Positions 24,592 to 38,162 of a DNA stretch of 64,000 nucleotides are shown piece by piece. Source of the DNA: Cyprinodon diabolis. Lineage: Eukaryota; Chordata; Actinopteri; Cyprinodontiformes; Cyprinodontidae. Location of the stretch: positions 35,031,317-35,095,316 of the forward strand of contig CM060082.1 of NCBI GenBank assembly GCA_030533445.1. The letters run 5' to 3'. Both the position numbers and the translations under genes were made by a program. Within the stretch, counting starts at the first letter, position 1. Every line of letters starts with the position of its first letter. A model generated the notes under the pieces. It was not told the origin of the DNA, did not search any database, and was given only the letters and a program-made list of their open reading frames with translations.

Positions 24592-26874
24592 AATTTAACC
24601 CATCAAAGAGGTTGATTAATTATTTAGAACGTAGTTAGTCATCTTTTTTAAGTAGAATCTTAGTCATTTGTTTCACCTTTCCTATGATAAGGATGTTTAT
24701 CACTTTTTTTTTTTTTTTTACACAGACGCTACAGTCCCATCTTAGAAATTACAATATTGTCCTGCAGATGCAATTTTTTTGATTGCTCAATAAATTTGAT
24801 ACTTTCTTTGTATAATTCTGATTAATTTTTATACACAAAAGAAAAACAAATTCCATTTATCTCTTTATTTTTTTGCATAGCGTTGCTATATTACTGCTTT
24901 CGTCCTACATTAGGTATATTGAAATGTTTGCTTTATCACTCAGCGACAAATTAGAGAACATCGCAAATAAGATTCTTTATTTGCAGTGACACATTCAGCA
25001 AAAACATCTAAAAGATTCCCCAGATCCTGAAGCTTCTCAAAACCTTTCAACTATTGCTTTTAGAGACTTAGAGTGGAATAGCTTTGAGAGATTAATAGAT
25101 GGATAGATGAATGGAAGATTAAACATATAGGCTACAATAAAGGGGAGAGATGTAATAGAGTAAGAGGATGAAGTATAATTGCTAAAAACATAACGGCATA
25201 AATGAAATTGGGACGTTGAGGCAGAAGTGCTGGAGGGCAGAGAGGAGAGGATCGTGGAGGGATTTAGCGGGAACTGAGGATAAGTCAGAAACAAAGGATT
25301 TGAACTGGACATGGAGATGATTAGATTGTCTCTCTGCAGGATCTCAGATATGTCACATTTCATTTTTTTAAAGAGGCCATTCGCTATTTTATTTGATTTT
25401 TTTTGCATTCCTGCTAGTCAGAAGAGACAGAAAAGCCTGCGCTTATCTGTGCTCTATCAAAAGGTCGTCTTTAGGTAAGAGGCGTCTGCGCTTGTCTGCA
25501 AGATCAAATCAATTCATCTAGATAAGCTGATTTGTATTCAGACTTTTAGACTCACTTGTTAATTTTTTATTTTTGTTTTACAAACTCTTGTATTATGCAA
25601 CTGCGCTTAAACACCCAGTATTAAACTGAGGATGTTGTTTAAGGCTTGGTGGCAGCTAGTTATGTCAGCAAAATCTGTGCACAAGAAACTGGAGATTTAA
25701 GGGCTTTATTATGTTCCCCATACTTTCAAAATGAACTAAAGAGGTTAGTAGAACAAGTAGTCACAGTTTAGAGAAAGAAAGGAATAATATGTTTCCACGC
25801 AACAGGATTGAATGGCTGGAGCTGGGTTGCTGGGACACCAGAGAGCAGAGTGGGAATTGGCCAACTGTCAGGAAGCTGGTACAGCATCGACTTCCATCAC
25901 CTGATTGATTGATGGTCGCAGGAGAAAGCTCGTCTCCCCAGACGTCGATTGGCAGGACGCTTTATCATTGATGTCCGATCCTGTTACTAGATAACACATT
26001 CAAAGCAGCTGTCATTTTGGATGTTTTTTTACCCTCCAACAATGAAAGGAGATCAATTTTCAGCTTCTCAGCGGGGCAGATACCTTGTGCTCCTAGGAGC
26101 TGGGTCTGCCCAGTCAAGAAAGAAAAGCAGAAGAAGAAAATGGAAAGAGAGGACTACAGAGGAAATGAGAGATACTAGAGTAGGTAGAGTGTAAGAGAGG
26201 AAAGATAAAGAGTTGTTGAGAAATAGAGGAGCATATGGTGTCCTTGCAGGTTTATTTTTAGTTTGCTTCTCCTACTGAGCGATGAGGAGGCAGCAGTGTG
26301 CTCTATCTTTTCCTTCCTGTTTCTGTTTTTCTGTTATTCCTCACTTCTCCTTACTTCACATCTTTTAGATGCTATTACATATGTGCAACTCTATTATTTA
26401 AAACTAAAACAATGAAAAATTATTGAGTTTTTGGATAAAATGTGAAGGAAACATCTTATACTATGTTTGATTGGTCACATTCCCATCACAAATGTCTGTC
26501 AGTGACTCAGAATATCATTGAAAGGTCTTTCAGTCTCAGTCCCAAACTTTTTTGCTGCAGCTTTTTTTAAAGAAATGTTTTCCTTCCACTCAATTTTCAA
26601 TCAGTGTGTCTACTTTTGGAAGATGCCAACAGGATATTTGAAAGCAGTGCTATATACTTTCCCAATTTTTGGAAAGAATAAGTCTAATAAGTTGATTGGA
26701 TAAAGGTAAAAGGCAAAGGGAATGCATCTAAAGGAGGTGGAGGTACTTCCGTTTTCTGCCAAATGATGGTCACTAAGCCTGCGCATTGTCATGCACTCAC
26801 ATTTTTTTTTTCTTTCAAATTAGTCCAGTTGCTGTTCAGGTTTTTCATTCCATTCCAGCAAGTAATGCTCCTAT

Positions 26875-27823
26875 ATTTCAGGTATGATTTGCTTCAGTAA
26901 CATTCTGTGTTTTGCGGCCGTCTGTAGGGGTAGCTTGATCCTTTGAATCATCTTTTAAGTGACTTTAGACCATCTAATTATTTGAAATATTTTTAGCATA
27001 TCATTCAAAATACTTACAGAATTCAACAAGTTCAAGTGTTATTGATATTCGGTTTTTAAAGGGCCACTGTCACACACTATGCCTATATTTAAAACACATA
27101 AGATAAAACACTATATTCCAAGCCTTCGCCCTGTTGCAGTTTACTTAGTCCTTTTGAGCCTGAAAGTTATTTTTACACCAGGCGACATATTTCAGGTATG
27201 ATTTGCTTCCATAACATTCTGTGTTTTGCAGCCGTCTGTAGCGGTTGCTTGATCATTTTAAATTGACATCTTTTAGGTGACTTAAGACCATCTAATTATT
27301 TGAAATATTTTTAGTAAATAATTTAAAATACTTCATGAATTCTGCACGTTCAAGTTTTATTGAGATTCAGTATTTAAAGGGCCACTGTCACACACTATGC
27401 CTATATTTAAAACACATAAGATAAAACACTACATTGCAAGCATTCGCCCTGTTGCTGTTTACTTAGTCCTTTTGAGCCTGAAAGTTATTTTTACACCAGG
27501 CGACATATTTCAGGTATGATTTGCTTCCATAACATTCTGTGTTTTGCAGCCGTCTGTAGCGGTAGCTTGATCATTTTAAATTGACATCTTTTAGGTGACT
27601 TAAGACCATCTAATTATTTGAAATATTTTTAGCAAATCATTTAAAATACTTAATGAATTCTGCACGTTCAAGTTTTATTGAGATTCAGTATTTAAAGGGC
27701 CACTGTCACACACTATGCCTATATTTAAAACACATAAGATAAAACACTACATTGCAAGCATTCGCCCTGTTGCTGTTTACTTAGTCCTTTTGAGCCTGAA
27801 AGTTATTTTTGCGCCAGGCGACA
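26875..27823. repeat. Three tandem copies of a 314-318 bp unit
   Basis: The landmark CAGGTATGATTTGCTTC occurs at about 26879, 27193 and 27511, giving periods of 314 and 318. Each unit continues through AAAGGGCCACTGTCACACAC and CCTTTTGAGCCTGAAAG to CAGGCGACA. Copies 2 and 3 are almost identical, and copy 1 is more diverged. There is no ORF. This is a short satellite-like array or a recent local duplication. Confidence 0.92.
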
Positions 27824-29953
27824 AAAACATTGCTGAATGCCGTTGCCATCTGCTGGCGCTACTAAATCATTGGTCAACTTGGCAGCTTTAGCTCCAGCTG
27901 CATTGAACACCAACAGTCATCTTATATTATGAATGCCACTCATGTTTTATCCCTCTTGGCGTTCAATATTTTAGCACTTTATCACACTTGCTCTTAGACT
28001 CTTCCTTGTTTTCTTTCCACACCTCCACCAAGGAAACCACTTCCTTCCTTACTCATTGCGTTAATAGAATACTGTACCTCTAGTCATGTGGAATTATGAT
28101 AAATGACCAAAAATGCTTAAGTTTACTAACGAATAGAACAGAAATAAAGTGTAAAACACATACATAATTTATATGATAAGCCATTAAGTCAAAATAAATT
28201 AATCAGAAAGAGAAGAAGGTTGCAGAGAACATCATGCTTGCATTTACATATTTAAAGCGTTTGAGGAAAGTTATAAGTTTGTCAATGGAAAAAACTGTTT
28301 ATCGTATTAAAGGGTTTCAGTTTAGAATCAATAAAAGACAGCAAATTTTGTTAAAATAAAAAAAATAAAAAATCCCAATATGAGACCAATATCTTTATAT
28401 TTATGGTTAAGATAAAGATGAAAGATTCATTGAAACTGTTTCATTCTGTTTATTATTAGTAAAAAATATTCTTCCTATAATTTATTTTTTATAAAGGATT
28501 GATAATTCTGGACTTTCTTTTATGTGAAAGTCACTGAATAATTGTTATAATGATATATAAAACCTTCTTCTTGCAAAGTTGAAGGAATAAATCCCTATAT
28601 CCACGTCTGGCTGCGATCTGTTAAGGAATAAATTCACACAAATTCATCCTTTAGCTCGGCAGTCATCCAACTTAATCACCTCCTTTGCAGAGGCAATAAA
28701 TCTTCATTCTTTTCAGGTTGTGGCGCTCAGGAAGACTCATCTTTCAGCTGCTACAGTAAAGTTTTTTAATCTTCCTTTTTCCTTTCACTCTCTATCTTTG
28801 TCTCAATCTGCTCCGCTTTGCCTGCGATTCTTTACCTCTCAGAGGAAATGAACTCAGAGAATGAAATACTTTTCATACTACCAGCCTGGCTCTGCATCTT
28901 TCAGTGGAAACATATGTGTAAAGTTGACAACATCCAGCATGGCAGTTGAAACAGTACAGATGGCTAAATTAACAGAGGTAGAAGAGAGAAGGGAGGCAAG
29001 CAAAACAAACATTTCAAGGGTACTTGAGGAGCAAAGTCATGGAGTTTATCTCTAAAGAAGATGTGTGATAGCTAAATGAATGATGCAGCATCGCTATGTG
29101 TAATGGAAATATGTATATTTAAAACAACTCTGTGATTATGAGTATGTTTTTAGCCTAAGGTTTGAATTTGGCAGATTTCTACTGATCTGCAGGCTGGATA
29201 ATTAAATATTTACTAAATGCATCAAAACTGACTTACAACTCCATGAATTTTTATTTTCCCTTCATCCTAAAAATAATCCATTCCTTTCAATGTTCTAATT
29301 CCCGCTGCCTATGTTTACCTGTCCAAGACACGGATAGTCTTAAACTAGGGGTGTAAATAATAATCGTTTTGTATCGATGCATCGATCCAACTACCGACGA
29401 TCCGATGCATCGATAGGTCTGCAAGAGTATCGATTCATGTTTTTTTTTGTTCCTCCTCCGGTCTATTTTTATCCATTTGCTCCTGGATGTAATTCTCCCT
29501 CCCGTGCTGCAGTGGCACTAAACCTATTTTGCCCTCCTACCTCGCTTCCTGGTTATACTTACAGCAGTGTGTTGCAGTGAGCTTGACACAGACATTTTTG
29601 ATTTATGCTCAATATTTGAAGTGTGGTCTGTGCTACACACTGTGGGTCTAGATACGGCCGAGGCGGAGAGAAGGTGGGGGCAAGTTTAGTCCGACTACGG
29701 AGGGCCGAAAAGAGCGGAGATCCAGGTGGAAAAAGGGTCCCAGCGTTCTCGCACACCTCGCTCTTCTAGCAGGTCAAACTTCACGAGTTGTTTTCCGCAA
29801 TTTCGGTCATAAATGCACAACAAGCCGGCCTCCTGTCTGCGGCACTGTCTGCGGTCAGCTACAATCTGGGAGAGGTGCAGCGGAGCGTCTGTGGAGGGGG
29901 CGGGGACGTCTGGAGCCGAGGTATTGAATTGCACTCATTGCACTAATTTTGTA

Positions 29954-30517
29954 ACCTGACAACAGCCAGATGCATGTCTCGCTCCGTCTAGCTCCACTCA
30001 CATACATCTGGGACACCGCTCATTGAAAGTGATTTCCCCAACCAAATTTATGGTCTGGCCAATCAGGACGCAGGGCGGGTGTTTCCTGGACTGGAGAAGC
30101 GACCGTGAGATTCCAACAACAATGGCGGCTCGCATCGAGGAAGCAAGCGTTAGCATTGATGCTGTTATTTCTTCTGTGTTGTCCAATCTATCTGATATTG
30201 TTTCATTAAAAGAACATCAGAGAACGGCTTTGAAGGCTTTTGTTGGTGGAAACGATGTTTTCGCCCTTCTCCCGACCAGATTTGGCAAGAGCTTGATCTA
30301 CCAAATGGCTCCTCCTCTCACAGCGTCACGGGTTAGCTTCGGTGTGAGTGGTTGAAATAGTACGTCGATAAAGATGACAGACAAGTGGCTTATCCAATCA
30401 TATGCAAGGAGTTTTGATAAGGCCCAGCCTTCAGTAAAGGCAATGGCTATGGCGGTGTCCCAGATGTATGTGAGTGGAGCTAGGCGGAGCGAGACATGCA
30501 TCTGGCTGTTGTCAGGT
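29954..30517. mobile_element. Inner element with about 65-bp inverted repeats and a RecQ-like exon
   Basis: The ends are a long, nearly perfect inverted repeat. The left arm starts ACCTGACAACAGCCAGATGC and continues to CATACATCTGGGACACCGC; the right arm is its reverse complement. TA flanks both ends, compatible with a 2-bp TA duplication, although palindromic flanks make this ambiguous. The 564-bp body carries a promoter-like region (CCAAT at 30059-30063, GGGCGGG at 30073-30079) and a helicase-like ORF. It is a non-autonomous or 3'-deleted derivative of an element whose superfamily I cannot name with confidence. Confidence 0.8.
30122..30355 (+). pseudogene. RecQ-like helicase N-terminal fragment
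   Basis: A 77-codon ORF starting MAARIEEASV in good Kozak context (AACAATGG). LKEHQRTALKAF is a RecQ Q-motif-like segment, and LLPTRFGKSLIYQ is helicase motif I (Walker A, GKS) with the RecQ-type YQ after it. The frame then leaves helicase similarity (after about MAPPL) and stops; motifs Ia to VI are absent. The ORF is therefore a first exon or a truncated piece, not a working helicase. In motif I the usual TGxGKS Gly is replaced by Arg (TRFGKS). Several fish transposon-associated RecQ-like proteins share the GFGKS variant. Catalytic activity is not expected. Confidence 0.75.
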
Positions 30518-31686
30518 TAGCAGTATTTTTGCATGCAACTTTTCTACTTCTGTTATTTGCTGTTGTTTCTAAAAAAAAATGCATAACAATATTGCAGATT
30601 TTATTGATTTATTTCAAATTTGAAACATTGTCTAGCCTGTAAGGTGTAAAAAAGAAAAGAAAAAATGAACCAATTAATCGAATCGTATCGTGGTGTATTC
30701 TTGAGTATCGAAAATAATCGAATCGTTGGGTCAGGAAATCGATACTGAATCGAATCGCCATGATGGATGTGATTTACACCCCTATCTTAAACTGGTGGAT
30801 GACAAAGGAAAATACATAGATTTCTAAAAAACAAAACAAACAGCAACAAAACAGATGAGTAAAACGAATCATTACTAGACGGCGCGGATTTCTGGATGCC
30901 TGAACTCAAGCAGTATGGACAGCCGCGCTGCAGGACGGATGACAGAGCAGACACAGTTCACAGTCTGTGTGAACCACGGGTAAAAACTCCCACCAGATTG
31001 GTTTAAATCATAGAAAGCAACACACAGCGTATGATGCAGATCTCTGAGTTTATTAAAAACAAACTAGGATAAGGGAGCCAGTATGGGCTGGTATGAGATT
31101 TTCAATAAATCACTGCATTTACTAAACGCTTTATCCAAAAGAAAATATCCTAATGGACACAGAAAAAATATGTTTAAACGTTTATATCAGTGGAAAACAT
31201 TTCTCTACAGTAAAAGATACCTGATTTTACAGCGGCAGTGGGTGAACTCTGATTGTATAAATCTACATTTAGACGGAAAACCTTTTTTTTTTTAGATATA
31301 TTAACCTTTTTCCTTTTTAAATTATGACAAAACCGACTGCATATGGTAACACCCTTTGATCCACGTTGCTCCATTTGAATTTGACAGATACTTGCGTTTT
31401 TAACACCTTAGTTATCGTGGCCAACTATATCATCAGGAGTTGCGTAACATTTTTTTTTTATAACTGCCAGTTTGGGAGAAACAAAATGAATTTAGATCAT
31501 TGCTTTCACACTTTTACCCCGCTGAAAATGAGATGAAGTGCGGAGAAACAAAAACAAAGATATCAACGTGCATCCCACCCACCACCAGCCCGCCACTAGA
31601 AATAGATGGCCGCCCACTGGCAGCATCAAATTTCCACGTCGGCGGTGGTACTCTCTTCCTCCCACGCAAATGGATACACATATACT

Positions 31687-31687
<1 letters not shown>

Positions 31688-31718
<31 letters not shown>
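31688..31718. repeat. (CA)n microsatellite
   Basis: About 15 uninterrupted AC repeats. Confidence 0.92.
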
Positions 31719-31722
<4 letters not shown>

Positions 31723-32030
31723 GTGTCAGAGGTGCACATTGCGTGCACCAGGGGAGACCTCCTACTAGTCAGTCAGATGCTGTCAGGGCCTCATGGTGAT
31801 GATGCTTAGCAAAAAGAAAGGTATAAACAGCCTCCTAAGGCTAGATGTTATTTATGTAAAAAAAACAGTTTTCCCACTTTGGAAGGAGTATCACTTACAT
31901 ATAAATGCATGTTTTTTTTTTTTTTTTGCATTTTAAGGACTTTTGCAAACTCTCAGGATGCTAATGTCAAAATTAGGGGTGAACTGATTATTTTTTGGCC
32001 AATTTCTAAAAAGTTTGACCAGTCGATTCA

Positions 32031-32209
32031 GGAGTGGAGTGGTGGCTTAGTGGTTGGAGCATTGCGCTTGAGTCCCGGAGGTTCTGAGCTTAACTGCCAC
32101 TCTGGGTCCCTGAGCAAGACCCTTAACCCCAGACTGCTCCCCAAGGGGATGGGTTAAATGCAGAGGAGAATTTCTCCAATGGGAGATCAATAAAGTTCAA
32201 TTATTATTC
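32031..32209 (+). mobile_element. tRNA-derived SINE
   Basis: The 5' part has an RNA polymerase III box-A-like segment TGGCTTAGTGG (32043-32053). About 27 bp after it lies a degenerate box B, GGTTCTGAGCT (32080-32090). The body contains CCCTGAGCAAGACCCTTAAC, and the 3' tail GGGTTAAATGCAGAGGAGAA is followed by ATCAATAAAG and TTATTATT repeats. This tail is typical of fish SINEs that borrow a LINE 3' end. It has no protein-coding capacity. Confidence 0.85.
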
Positions 32210-35200
32210 CGATGATGGCTGAAACCATTCTGGTTTAGATGTTTTTACTGACATTATCCTGTTTTATAATGTCATAATACACCTTCAATGTTCCAGTCTT
32301 ATTTTGTTAAAAAAAATGCTAAATATTACTGAGGAAATGATACAAACTTGGATGAAGTAGTACTCAAAAATAGAAATGACAAGTTCAGAACATAGACTGT
32401 GATTATTCAGACTTTTGCAGAGTTCAACTGGATTTTTGGATAAAGTCAGATTTCAGATGAAAGTATAATTTGCACGTCATCCAGAATTAAAGAAATAAAG
32501 ACAAATCAATCAGCCAGTATATCGATCGGTATGTCCTTAGTTAAAATGTCTGTTTAAAATGTATTATAATGAAGGAAGGAAAATAAAAACATTTTACTGC
32601 AGAGAGAGCTTAAGGAGAAAAGGTTTGTTGCTGAAACATTTGAAACATCAGTTGATCTGGGAGTGCTAAAAGCAGCAGATGTGTTAACATCATTGAACAA
32701 ACTGAAAGCGACAGCCTAAGAGGAAGCCTTTCAAGAGACCGCTGCTATTTTAAGTGTGTTTATGAATGCAGAAAACAGAGTTTGATACATTTTGCAGTGG
32801 TTGCATATAGCTATATTTATTCTAATTAAAGAACAGATTTCTGAATAAAACTTCCCTAATTCCAACAAGAAAATTCATATCTGATGCTTGAATGGAAAAA
32901 AAAACCCTCCGTTATGTTGAAATAAATACATATTGCACAAATCTCTTATGATAATAACTAGACAAACAAAAGCCACAGAACAATAAAGCCCTTCCTCTAA
33001 TTTCTGTCCATCTTTTTAATGTTTCTATTGCACTGAATTTTCTTCGGTGATGAGCTCTGACTTGATGTTGGAAGGGCCCTTTGCCATTTCCCTAATCTTT
33101 AAACCTTCTCTTGCAGATTCTATTTTTTTTTAATGATTGTAACCTAAACTAAAAGCTTGGCAGCAATTATGGTACCTAGATATTCTGTGTATCCAGGCCA
33201 TTTATTTCAGCATTTTTTGTGGTTCTGTAAAGAGACCCTATTCAGGGTTAATTGGCATACATTCACCTATCCACTAATGATTGCTAGCCGTAGAGTTAAT
33301 GGAGTGATGGTCCAGAATAAACATCCAATCATGCCTGTCTTTGTTGCTAAACCTGAAAATATGTGAAAAGTAAAAGCCGCCTATTTCCTTGTAGCATTGT
33401 GTTGCTATTTTCTTTTAATTAGTTTACTACAATAGAAGTGAAACGGACAATACTTAAACCGCTGGCAGCCTCCATTCACCAGATTTCAGTCCGTAGCAGT
33501 CTTTGTAAATAATAATTTCTCCGGTGTGCATATGTTGCTCTCATCCACTGGTGTTTTGTTTTGATGAGCTCTTGAGAATTAAGTGTAATAGATTTGGCAC
33601 CACAGGTGTCGCTCAAAAGTTTCGACAGAGCAGAGTGAGGCGGCAGGCGAAGAGAGGACTAGGAAACAACAGATTGCCTTTTTTTCTAGTACTCGGTACG
33701 CATTCAGATGAGAAATTACAAAAAAGAAGCCTTTTTCTTCAAAATCAAAACAAATTTCCATTTTCTTTCTACTGGTTCAGATGGTCCGAGGATATTTAGG
33801 ATATTTTCTTTGGAGAAAGGTGGCGTCTGAATCCCTGGTAGGGTTCAAAGTTCATTTGGGAAAATGTACCAAGTTTGTTGGAAATGGAAGGATCAAAATT
33901 TAACTTTGGTACTTGAACTGAATCCTTCACAATGATCACTCTGTCAAATCAGGCCCATAACTCTGGCTGGCCAGCGAGTAGAGTCCATATCCTCGGGCCC
34001 CTTATGAGTTAGGCAACAGACCACTGTGCTGAGATCCTCTGGCTGCATGGCAGAATGCATTCCCAGTTTACTCCATGGTCAAGTTTGCTCTGACTTCTTA
34101 TGACGTCCTTTCTAATACTCCTGGTCTCTGTGTTTTAAGCTTTCATCAGGTTCTTCTTTCTGGAGAAAGAGCATATACAAAACTCACATGTATTTATAGG
34201 AACTTCCTCACGCTCAGTTATCTGTTCTAATGCATAGTCCAAATCAGACAAATGTTAGACAAGAATGTGTAAAGATAACTCCTGCATTCTATAGTAAACT
34301 ATAACTAGAAAAAAAGGAAGAATTGGCTTCACAGACAATATAGTAATCTCTCAAAAATAAAAGATTAATAACCATTCTGATTTCTCTTTTCTAAAGTGGA
34401 ACTAATGTTACTAATTTCAGAGGGAATTCCTAATTTGACCCCAACTTTAATTGAGCTGATGTCTATTTTATCCCAGATTACCAAAAAGTAAAGAAAGTAA
34501 AAATAAATCTACTCTACAGGCTACTTCTTAAAAAAAAGGGTCATATAGAAAATAGTTAAGAGATAAAAAACTGTTTGCTGCTCAGAGGCCAAAATGAATT
34601 ATATCTGTAATCATTTGTTCATTAGATTAAGGAGGGAAAGGTCAAGGTAGATAAAAGAAAAAACAAGTGAATCTGAAAATTTCTGAGCCACAAGGAAAAA
34701 TTATTATTTCTTATCTCTGAAAATGCATCAGAGATGTGAAAGAAAACACCTTCCTTTAGTTAATTGATGGTTTCTGATATAGGGTTGCTGCCCAATGCGG
34801 CTTTGCTATATAGGGCGGCGTCATCATGAGATCCTCCTGCCACAGGCCGCACTCACAACCGCAAACGCACCGCCGCTGAGCACTTTCTTTTTCCTGAAAG
34901 GTGGATTTATTGAGGCGCAATATTTCACAATAATACTACCACCACTTATCATAAACTGTTTTTTTTTATTTTCTCTATTCGGCCATTTCTCTTTTACATT
35001 TATCCGTTCAACAATCTCATAAACACAGTGGCTGGTTTAATTGTATTTCTGCAGGCTTTGCAGTGAAATGACAATAAATGTTATAGGTTATATCAAGCCA
35101 AGTGCAGCACTCCATCAACCCATCAGAAGCATTGAGAAAGAAAAAGAGATTTAAGACCGAAAGGCTTCTCCAAGTGCTCTCCTGAAAGCACGGTGTCGGC

Positions 35201-37699
35201 TGCAGAGGGACCTGTGGGAGCCGAACAATGAGGGAAAACATCTGAGCTCCTCTGGAACAAAGGAGCTGCTTATGTTGACTAACTCTTGGGCGAAACAAGC
35301 GGAGTAACGGCTGAAGCTGCTTCTGTACAAAAAAGCGTGGAGAAATTAGATCCTTCGCCTCTGCTGGATGCCGTCTTTACACTAGACACAAAAGCGAAGC
35401 TGTGGTTACTTTGTTTTAGGGTCTTTCAATTGATTGTAAAGCCACTTGGCGGGAATGTTGTTGTAAACTTAGTGGGTAGATTTGGAGTAAAAAAAAAAAA
35501 AAAAAAAAGAAACGGTATAACATTAGGTTTTTGAATGGAAGGATAGTGGATTCTTTTATCCTGCTTGGTAGCCCCTGTTTTTTTTGTTAATGCCATAAAT
35601 CAGGTGAGCCAAGGGGACCAGCTTGGTTAACTGTCAGGCATGTTACGGGCACCTGAAGGCACCTGCTGACAACCTGCGTTATCACTGCCCTTGCATGTGA
35701 TTTGTGAGCCTCTTTGTTGTTATGCGCGCGGTTATGTCTCATATCCAGTCCTGTCATGTCAGGCGACCCTTCAACCAGCAGCACCAGCAGCCTGCACAGG
35801 GAGCTGGTAAATAATGGAGACCAGCCAACCAGAGGGTTCAGGTTTCTAATCAAAAGTCCTGTTTACTTTGCTGGGAGCCCGGCGGGGGAGAGGCACAGCA
35901 AGGTACATGTGGTCATAAATCTTCAGCTTCTTTACTCCATCTCCCCGCCTCTTTATCTCTCCCTTTCTTGCTTTCGTCTCAGCTCCACTATCTCATTAAC
36001 AACAACCTTGACCTATCCTGAGCTAAGTTTCAACGGCTGCCTCGGGCCGCCACTGTGATCATTGCCCACTTTACGTAACACAAAATAAACCGCACAATAT
36101 CAATTTACCCAGAGGTGATTATTCACCATTTTTCCTCCTCAAAAATAGCTCCATGCTTTAAATAGAAGCTAATTTTATGCTAAACCAGCAGATATAAAGA
36201 TGATGAATCACCGTGCGATAAGCTGTTTTGTCTCCGAATGACAAGTAAACAAAAGTGAACTGTGTTTGAGTGGGTTGCCACACCGGACCCCGGTGGCTGC
36301 ACGATGTATTTCCTATCATGCATTGTTTATGCGGTCGCTATTTTCTGCTTTGGGTTTCCTAACTGGAGGGTGATGCTATAAATGCATTGGTCAAAGGTTA
36401 CGGTTGTATAATTCATGTTCTTCATCTTCTTTGATCGCACCAACACAGGAACCTCATTCTCCTCATTCTAACCCTCTATTCTTTACTGTGATATCACCCC
36501 TAGTGCCATTTTTCCTCCGTAACCCTAAACATTATCTCTCACTCTCTTTTCTTCAGAATCTTTCTCTCCCACTCATCGGCTTCTTTTTCCCTAAACTTTT
36601 CTTCATCTCTCTTATTTACACTCCCCTCACTCTGTGCCTTTCATCTCCCTCCCTTCCCCTCCTCCACTACTCACCCTTCTGTGCTCTTCATGTCTATGCT
36701 GTAAACCTATCAGTCAATAATTAGTTGTAGTTTTGTCCACGGGGGGGTGACGTGACATCCTGTCTACACTTTAAGCTGCATAAGTGACAAAGCTGACCTC
36801 AGAGCTGACCCATGAGACACTGAAGCTGACTCGAGACCCCGATGGAGAACGACAGAGGCAGCCCATCAATCTTTTTTGGAAGCCACTGATGTGACCCGAG
36901 CACGTGAAGAATCAGGCTTTACAGTGCTGTTGTTTATGTGCACTGGGGTTACTTTTAAAAATGGAAAGTAATACATAAAAACGATATTATCCATGGCTTT
37001 TATTGGCCATTTCCATCCAAAGCTGTTTCTGATTCCAACCTTATTTAGTTACTTTCACTCAATATTTACACAAGAAAAAAATTACAAAAAATTATAATAA
37101 TGTTAATACTGGCAAATGTAATGAATTATCAACTTTTTGAAAATTATATTCCTTGATCATAATCGTGCCCGCTCTCTCTGAGCAGCAGCCACTAATCGGG
37201 TATTAGCCAGATTCATACGTGTCGTTCAATTTGAATTCTATCAACAACAACAACAACAAATCAACAACAAATCCTTGATTTCTCTCATGACTACCGGAGT
37301 TAATTGATGAATCAAACTCCTAAATCCAGTCCGGTGGAACCCGCAAACATTTTTTCAATCCACAAAGGGTTGGGAAAGACCCTCTATTTATAGAAATTGA
37401 GCCAAAGCAGACTGAATAGTGGAGTCAGCTTCACATCAGCCTGCTGTTTCTGGTTTGTCAAAATTCACGTCACTGTATTTCAATGGTTCAAAACGTTTCT
37501 TTATCGAGGTTAATTCATCTATTGGCTTCTGGCAAGTTGTATTTAGGGGGTTTGTGAATTCACAAATCTTGAGACAATTAGGTTAATGAATTAGGGTCAT
37601 GACATGGCCCGCACCCACAAGGGGAGAGGCTGCGTCACAGATACGCTTTTTTCTTCTGGGTTTGATGAATAGCACCATTAAAATAAAAATATAACAAAT

Positions 37700-38162
37700 A
37701 CTGTATTTTCTGAATTTTAAGCCTCTACTTTTTTCCCACACTTTGAACCACCAGTTGGATATTAAAGAATACAGGGCTAACTTTTATTTAGAAAATGAAC
37801 ATGCTAGCAGCGGGCAGGACTGAGAACAAATGTGCCGAATTCACAGATTTTGACATTTGTTGCATTAAAGCTGCCGAACCAATGAAGAGACTGGGCTCAA
37901 CTCCTGCTGAGCTGAAATAAAGAGCTGACGAAGCTCTATCTTACAGTAAACGCTCTCACTGCTGCGAGCCAACAAGCTAACGGGAGCTAGCATTCTTCTT
38001 CGTCGTTCTCTGGGGCGGATATGTAGAGCTCCCCCTACAGGTTTGGTGGGAGACAGAGATTTGTGCATATATACCGGCTTTCGGGATATATGTACGTTTT
38101 TCAAAAAAACTACTGGGCATTGCTTATAATGATGTGGGCTCTATAGTCCAGAAAATATGGTA
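37700..38162. mobile_element. Inverted-repeat element with TATTTTCTGGACTATA-type ends
   Basis: The left end TACTGTATTTTCTGAATT and the reverse complement of the right end (TACCATATTTTCTGGACT) agree at most positions. They match the widespread fish repeat whose ends read TACCGTATTTTCCGGACT. The 463-bp interior has a GC-richer stretch (about 37950-38050) but no recognisable gene. Target duplication is not resolved. Confidence 0.65.

Larger units (their letters stand above)
29346..30784. mobile_element. hAT-like element with TAGGGGTGTAAAT ends
   Basis: Ends are TAGGGGTGTAAAT and ATTTACACCCCTA. A perfect 8-bp target duplication TCTTAAAC lies at 29338-29345 and 30785-30792. Subterminal regions are rich in ATCGAT and AATCGAATCG. 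The 1,439-bp body has no hAT transposase that I can see. It contains a second inverted-repeat element (29954-30517) and, left of it, a block (29564-29930) homologous to 54327-54880. Confidence 0.93.

Noticed and set aside
31492..31719. Open frames with Cys-Val repeats
   Set aside because: Translation of a CA/TG microsatellite.
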